From Pseudoalteromonas luteoviolacea (lineage in GTDB: Bacteria; Pseudomonadota; Gammaproteobacteria; Enterobacterales; Alteromonadaceae): a DNA stretch of 64,000 nt. The translations under genes were made by a program, and so were the position numbers. The stretch is taken from NCBI RefSeq assembly GCF_000814765.1, contig NZ_JWIC01000005.1:310001-374000 (forward strand), written 5' to 3'. Of the stretch, positions 63,083 to 64,000 are shown piece after piece; the stretch's first letter is position 1; each line of letters opens with the position of its first letter. The notes beneath the pieces were generated by a model. That model did not search any database. It worked only from the letters and a program-made list of their open reading frames with translations, and was not told the origin of the DNA.

Positions 63083-63301
63083 ATGAACTAACAACAATTA
63101 AAAGTATTAGTAAGCGTAGAAAAGAGCACAATTGCTGTTAATCAAATCGATTTTTTAGAAGTCGAAGAACGTTTATCTCAAACAATTGATTTACTGAATA
63201 CAACGCTTGATCAACCGTCCATTCAAGTACTTGCCAGTCTAGAGTCACTGAGTCAAAGCCTTCACATCACTTTGTCGCAAGCACAACCTTACTGCCATTA
63301 A
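63083..63301 (+). pseudogene. Small ORF interrupted by TAA at codon 3
   Basis: ATG 63083, with AAAGGT ten bases upstream, is followed by AAC and then TAA (63089-63091). The same frame then runs on for 69 open codons (LKVLVSVEKSTIAVNQIDF, then LSQTIDLLNTTLDQPSIQVL) to TAA at 63301. A single C-to-T change (CAA to TAA) would explain it. Protein family unknown. Confidence 0.5.
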
Positions 63302-63326
63302 TTCCTTAATTCACGAAAACCAAACA

Positions 63327-63350
63327 GTGTGCTCATTAACTTGAGCACAC
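63327..63350. terminator. Hairpin between the interrupted ORF and the 63.4-kb gene
   Basis: GTGTGCTC (63327-63334) pairs with GAGCACAC (63343-63350) around an eight-base loop; no T tract. Confidence 0.45.
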
Positions 63351-63381
63351 CTAACTATAAGCAAATAGGTGCCGAAACGCC

Positions 63382-64000
63382 TTAAATTCTTATCACATCA
63401 CTATCTTGGTTAAAAATGGTAAGGTTAAGCTCTTGGACTAGCTTATCTAGCTTTGGGTGATTCTCTTTGTCTAAAATTGTTTTGTATATCCAAGTGTAAT
63501 ATGGATTGCTTTTAAGTAGCGCCTTTGCATCACTTTCACCAATCAATGATGCCATTGCACGATATTCAAGGTAGCATACAACTAGGTGTGTAAGCGTACC
63601 GCCCTCATCTCCACTGCCCAATGGTCTTTTATACTCTACTTTTGGAAACTCTCTTTTTATTGCACCGCGGAACTCATCAATTGAACCTTTACCATTTAAT
63701 ACCACATGCCAGTGAAATTGCTCATGTAGAAAGGTAGACAACACTCTATTTTCACTTTCCAAATAGGCTTTTGCAGTATTCATCGTTAATACAGGGTGAC
63801 TATGTGGAACTCTTGCCTTCTCATTTACTAATGCCTTACTTGTATAAATCCATTGTTCAATATCATATTTATCCATTAACTTTTTTAAGGTATTTTCTAT
63901 TTTCAGTTCTTTATCTGTACCAGCTGCCGTCTTTATAGATATAGCTGCATTTGATAGAAATGGAACCGTGACGAGTAATGCGAAAAAAATGTTTTTTATC
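63382..64000 (-). CDS. Secreted protein with HExxH motif (start just outside window)
   Basis: The frame continues past the internal Met at 63876 to the window edge, adding a signal peptide (IKNIFFALLVTVPFLSNAA) and the mature segment ISIKTAAGTDKELKIENTLKKL. The last base of the window, G on the minus strand, fits the third base of an ATG. The mature protein has HEQFHWHVV (HExxH, a zinc-metalloprotease signature) and downstream VCYLEYRAMASL, where the glutamate could be the third ligand. About 205 residues in all; no family recognised. The metalloprotease call is inference from the motif. Confidence 0.6.
   Translation of the reverse strand, partial: IKNIFFALLVTVPFLSNAAISIKTAAGTDKELKIENTLKKLMDKYDIEQWIYTSKALVNEKARVPHSHPVLTMNTAKAYLESENRVLSTFLHEQFHWHVVLNGKGSIDEFRGAIKREFPKVEYKRPLGSGDEGGTLTHLVVCYLEYRAMASLIGESDAKALLKSNPYYTWIYKTILDKENHPKLDKLVQELNLTIFNQDSDVIRI

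Overview
The window looks like chromosome of a marine, low-GC gammaproteobacterium of the Pseudoalteromonas type. Three things point there: Alteromonadales/Vibrio-type housekeeping orders (fabB-mnmC divergent, motY-rnt, bepA followed by an ArsC-like gene and wrbA, ratA-rnfH-smpB), a TonB receptor/flavin halogenase/SapC sugar-uptake locus, and a complete ten-gene bmp (brominated marine pyrrole/phenol) cluster, known from P. luteoviolacea and P. phenolica. No tRNA, rRNA, IS element, phage or CRISPR array was seen.

Region by region. 1-3.4 kb: 5' end of hrpA, a CBS protein, a periplasmic isoaspartyl peptidase/asparaginase and a SapC-family protein. 3.9-14.7 kb: a carbohydrate locus with a tryptophan-halogenase-like flavoprotein, a large TonB-dependent receptor, pgl, zwf, pgi and a divergent LacI regulator. 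Three copies of a TGACAACGCTGTCA operator lie upstream of the receptor and pgi. 14.7-31.5 kb: mostly core genes (a cysteine desulfurase-rhodanese fusion, PerM-type permease, TusA-like protein, BepA, WrbA, RatA/RnfH, SmpB, FabB, MnmC, MotY, RNase T, a FapA/DUF342 protein) plus an odd aspartate-repeat protein and its partner. 31.5-39.4 kb: accessory metabolism and signalling (LysR with a PEP-mutase-like enzyme, an NTF2-like secreted protein, an S9 peptidase, a BdlA-like PAS-PAS-MCP protein). 39.6-40.7 kb: a decayed secreted-protein gene and a small peptide with a double-glycine leader that looks like an orphan RiPP precursor.

40.9-52.1 kb is the bmp cluster. bmp1-7 run on the minus strand and bmp8-10 on the plus strand from a shared 285-bp promoter region. 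Bmp4 loads proline onto the carrier domain of Bmp1, Bmp3 oxidises it to pyrrole, Bmp2 brominates it and the Bmp1 thioesterase releases bromopyrrole. Bmp6 makes 4-hydroxybenzoate from chorismate and Bmp5 brominates and decarboxylates it. Bmp8 removes one bromine from tetrabromopyrrole, and the P450 Bmp7, fed by ferredoxin Bmp9 and reductase Bmp10, couples the halves. The expected products include pentabromopseudilin and polybrominated phenols/biaryls.

52.2-64 kb holds probable support and stress genes: a membrane di-iron hydroxylase, a TetR-MFP-RND efflux operon, a frameshifted TauE/SafE transporter, a LuxR-type regulator whose upstream palindrome matches the TetR operator candidate, and an HxlR regulator divergent from mdaB and a peroxiredoxin. 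These are natural candidates for export and detoxification of brominated electrophiles, but that link is inference. The right end has a GNAT enzyme, a small ORF with a stop at codon 3 and a truncated secreted protein with an HExxH motif.
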